Assembly (NCBI GenBank): GCA_018241325.1
Contig: JAFEEB010000001.1
Location: 1 to 64,000, forward strand
Source of the DNA: Pseudomonadota bacterium
GTDB lineage: Bacteria > Pseudomonadota > Gammaproteobacteria > Burkholderiales > Burkholderiaceae_C
Reading direction: 5' to 3'
DNA: 64,000 bases
A program made the translations under genes and the position numbers. The notes beneath the pieces were generated by a model. That model did not search any database. It was given only the letters and a program-made list of their open reading frames with translations, and had not been told where the DNA came from. Below, in pieces: positions 61,743 to 64,000 of the stretch (its first letter is position 1; every line of letters starts with the position of its first letter).

Positions 61743-63260
61743 ATGAAACACGACAAGAACGTCACCGCCACCGTCGGCCACCTGATCGATGGAAAAATTG
61801 TGCACGAGCACGGCCGCACGCAGCCGGTGTTCAACCCCGCCACCGGGGCGTCCAGCACCAGTGTCGAGCTGGCGAGCCAGGCCCTGGTCGAGCGCGCCAT
61901 CGCCTCGGCCGAGAAGGCCTTTCCCGCCTGGCGCAACACCCCGCCACTCAAGCGCGCGCGGGTCATGAGCAAACTCAAGGTGCTGCTCGAAGAACACGCC
62001 GACGAAATCGCCGCCTTGATCACCGCCGAGCACGGCAAGGTGCTGGCCGACGCGCACGGCGAGCTGCAGCGCGGCATCGAGAACATCGAATACGCCAGCT
62101 ACGCGCCCGAGCTGCTCAAGGGCGAGCACTCGCGCAACGCCGGCCCCGGCATCGACTCCTGGGCCGAGCATCAGCCACTGGGCGTGGTGGCGGGCATCAC
62201 GCCCTTCAACTTTCCGGCCATGGTGCCGCTGTGGATGTGGCCCATGGCCGTGGTGTGCGGCAACTGCTTCATCTTGAAGCCCAGCGAGCGCGACCCCTCG
62301 TCGGCCCTGCGCATCGCCGAACTGGCGCTGGAGGCCGGCCTGCCGCCGGGTGTGCTCAACGTCGTCAACGGCGACAAGACCGCCGTCGATGCGCTGCTGC
62401 AGGATGCGCGCGTCAAGGCCGTCAGCTTTGTCGGCTCCACCCCCATTGCCGAGGCCATTTATGCCGAAGGCTGCAAGCATGGCAAGCGCGTGCAGGCCCT
62501 GGGCGGCGCCAAGAACCACGCGGTGGTGATGCCCGACGCCGACATCGGCAATGCCGTCAGCGCCATGATGGGGGCGGCCTACGGCAGCTGCGGCGAGCGC
62601 TGCATGGCGGTGCCGCTGATCGTCGCCGTGGGCAACGAAACGGCCGACCGGATGATCGAGGGCCTGAAGACCGAGATCGCCAAAATGAAAGTCGGCCCCG
62701 GCCACGACAACGCCAACGACATGGGCCCGCTGGTGACCAAACCGCATTTCGAGAAGGTCAAGGCCTACGTGGACAGCGGCGTGCGAGAAGGCGCCAAGCT
62801 GCTCGTCGATGGCCGCGGCCTGAAGGTGAAGGGCCACGAAGACGGCTACTTCCTCGGCCCCTGCCTGTTCGACGACGTGCGCCCCGGTATGAAGATCTAC
62901 CAGGAAGAAATCTTCGGCCCCGTGCTCGGCATCGTGCGCGCGCATTCGCTGGATGAGGCCATGCAGCTCATCAACGATCACGAATACGGCAACGGCACCT
63001 GCATCTTCACCCGCGACGGCGAGGCCGCGCGCCACTTCACCGACCACATCCAGGTCGGCATGGTGGGCGTGAACGTACCGCTGCCGGTGCCGGTGGCCTA
63101 TCACTCCTTCGGCGGCTGGAAGCGCAGCCTGTTCGGCGACCTGCACGCCTATGGGCCGGATGCCGTGCGCTTTTACACCAAGCGCAAAACCATCACCCAG
63201 CGCTGGCCCTCGGCGGGGGTGCGCGAGGGGGCGGTGTTCAGCTTTCCGAGCAGTCGGTGA
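61743..63260 (+). CDS. mmsA: CoA-acylating methylmalonate-semialdehyde dehydrogenase
   Basis: The product is 505 residues, aldehyde dehydrogenase superfamily. GVVAGITPFNFPAMVPLWMW, ILKPSERDPSSALRIAELAL, SFVGSTPIAEAIYA and the active-site Cys in GAAYGSCGERCMAVPL are the MmsA signatures. It oxidises malonate or methylmalonate semialdehyde with CoA to acetyl- or propionyl-CoA plus CO2. After the beta-alanine transaminase it completes beta-alanine breakdown; valine or pyrimidine catabolism is also possible. No strong Shine-Dalgarno is visible because repeats occupy the leader. Confidence 0.93.
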   Translation: MKHDKNVTATVGHLIDGKIVHEHGRTQPVFNPATGASSTSVELASQALVERAIASAEKAFPAWRNTPPLKRARVMSKLKVLLEEHADEIAALITAEHGKVLADAHGELQRGIENIEYASYAPELLKGEHSRNAGPGIDSWAEHQPLGVVAGITPFNFPAMVPLWMWPMAVVCGNCFILKPSERDPSSALRIAELALEAGLPPGVLNVVNGDKTAVDALLQDARVKAVSFVGSTPIAEAIYAEGCKHGKRVQALGGAKNHAVVMPDADIGNAVSAMMGAAYGSCGERCMAVPLIVAVGNETADRMIEGLKTEIAKMKVGPGHDNANDMGPLVTKPHFEKVKAYVDSGVREGAKLLVDGRGLKVKGHEDGYFLGPCLFDDVRPGMKIYQEEIFGPVLGIVRAHSLDEAMQLINDHEYGNGTCIFTRDGEAARHFTDHIQVGMVGVNVPLPVPVAYHSFGGWKRSLFGDLHAYGPDAVRFYTKRKTITQRWPSAGVREGAVFSFPSSR

Positions 63261-63491
63261 TCTGCACGCATCGCGCTGCATGAGCCGCTTTCGTGCCTCG
63301 CGCGGGGCGCGAGGTACCGATGGCATCTCGAAGGCCGTTGCATCTGATCGCCGGTCAACTTGAACGAGCTGGGCTTTGATCTGCTTTTCGCAGCGTTGGA
63401 CGTCATCATCCAGAAGAAGCTCTTGCTGCGAAAGCGCGAAGGCATCTCGTGCGCATGAGAATGCGGGGCTGTCCAGAACTTTGAAAAGGCC
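63261..63491. other. Gap without a recognisable gene
   Basis: The first 70 bases contain an imperfect hairpin (CTCGCGCGGGGCGCGAG near 63298-63314) that could end mmsA transcription. The rest has lower GC than the chromosome average. An antisense frame (ALSQQELLLDDDVQRCEKQI) looks protein-like but has no start or family match, and could be a gene remnant. Confidence 0.4.
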
Positions 63492-64000
63492 ATGACGCCA
63501 ACTGAGTACGACGAATTTCTGAGAAAGGCTTTTGATGCATTCTTGGCGGCCCGTGCGAGTCGCGACTGCCTTGCCAACTACCACTACCTTCCCTATGACG
63601 CAGTAGATCTGAGCGGGCTCCGGTGGCCCGGGATGGGTGACGTCCTAATAAGAGATGAACTACGCGAACTGACCAACAACTTGAACGCGTGGCTCACTTC
63701 GCTCAGACACTGGCACGCGTGGCTCGCTGTCGCTCGAAACTATTCCGAAGACGACCGATGGGAACTGGAGCACGAGTTCATCGCAACGCTCGCAACGTTT
63801 TGCCTATTTCAGCCTAGCGCTGTTCGAGACGCGTTCACCTTTGTCGTGACGAACGGAATGCATCAAGTGCGCAGAGCGATCGATCCGGCATACAAGGATC
63901 ACTTGCCCCTAGATAAGGCTCCGTGGGAGAAGCGCGGCTATCCGGCACGAGGCAGAGTGGAGCAACAATTGAAAACTGTTGTGTGTCAATGGCCAAGTGG
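63492..64000 (+). CDS. Hypothetical protein, 3' end beyond the window
   Basis: An ATG at 63492 opens a frame that stays open for 169 codons to the window edge. The product starts MTPTEYDEFLRKAFDAFLAA and is helical with many aromatic residues (HWHAWLAVARNYSEDDRWEL). I recognise no family. GC content is clearly lower than in mmsA and codon use differs, suggesting recent acquisition. No good ribosome site is seen (GAAAAGGCC is weak), so the true start could differ. Confidence 0.55.
   Translation, partial: MTPTEYDEFLRKAFDAFLAARASRDCLANYHYLPYDAVDLSGLRWPGMGDVLIRDELRELTNNLNAWLTSLRHWHAWLAVARNYSEDDRWELEHEFIATLATFCLFQPSAVRDAFTFVVTNGMHQVRRAIDPAYKDHLPLDKAPWEKRGYPARGRVEQQLKTVVCQWPS

Overview
The window is about 64 kb of a GC-rich (roughly two-thirds G+C) betaproteobacterial chromosome. 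I infer Burkholderiales, most likely Comamonadaceae, from four things: the conserved block ksgA-surA-lptD with a divergent amgK-type sugar kinase; a TAXI-TRAP uptake system with DUF1850; fused arylpyruvate (indolepyruvate) ferredoxin oxidoreductase subunits; and two dispersed palindromic repeat families (cores like CAGCGCTT...AAGCGC...AGCTAT and a GGGGGCAGCGCAACA...GAGCGTGGGGG type) that I associate with that family. No rRNA or tRNA gene was seen.

Layout. Bases 1-1612 are an accessory patch: a (GACCCC)n tract, then a short run of integron gene cassettes with two clear attC sites, a degenerate third, a helix-hairpin-helix cassette gene and an IS110-family transposase relic. From 1.7 to 11.7 kb come two lipoproteins, a methyltransferase divergent from a LysR regulator, a gyrB 3' fragment, then ksgA, surA, lptD and amgK. 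From 11.7 to 21.5 kb lies a MarR-flanked, tightly coupled catabolic operon: reductase, Rieske dioxygenase alpha and beta, acyl-CoA ligase, thiolase-like protein, DUF35/SDR fusion, cyclase-type hydrolase, SDR dehydrogenase and a periplasmic binding protein. From 21.8 to 34.4 kb are cadA/cadR metal efflux, a TTC38-like protein, a GlxA-type regulator, a uracil/xanthine permease, sodC, the TRAP system, a 1-Cys peroxiredoxin and a cobalamin adenosyltransferase. From 34.4 to 40.3 kb are aroQ, aroE, a GlcD-type dehydrogenase, a scarred site with a type I-F cas1 N-terminal remnant, higBA and a lone I-F CRISPR-repeat-like sequence, then two envelope proteins. From 41.0 to 47.0 kb are iorB-iorA, a second cyclase-type hydrolase and a divergent AraC regulator. 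From 47.1 to 59.2 kb are pepP, glnE, yhdP, a nitrilase-family amidase and a sensor kinase. From 59.1 to 63.3 kb a LysR gene faces an omega-amino acid:pyruvate transaminase and mmsA, a beta-alanine/malonate-semialdehyde route. The last 0.5 kb is the start of an unrecognised, lower-GC gene.

How the genes work together. The 11.7-21.5 kb operon reads as a self-contained module: bind an acid in the periplasm, activate it with CoA, hydroxylate the ring, re-aromatise, and cleave a side chain or ring product. A Cys-less thiolase next to a DUF35 protein suggests a retro-aldol type cleavage rather than thiolysis. The substrate cannot be read from sequence.

Most unusual signals. (1) An 84-bp element stands as an in-frame two-unit tandem inside two unrelated genes, glnE and the nitrilase, read in opposite orientations. 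(2) A second repeat family supplies the C-terminus of AroQ. (3) The DUF35-SDR fusion has a degraded SDR catalytic site. (4) A type I-F CRISPR-Cas locus appears to have been lost around higBA. (5) An IS110 relic in the cassette array retains the region that can carry the bridge RNA.
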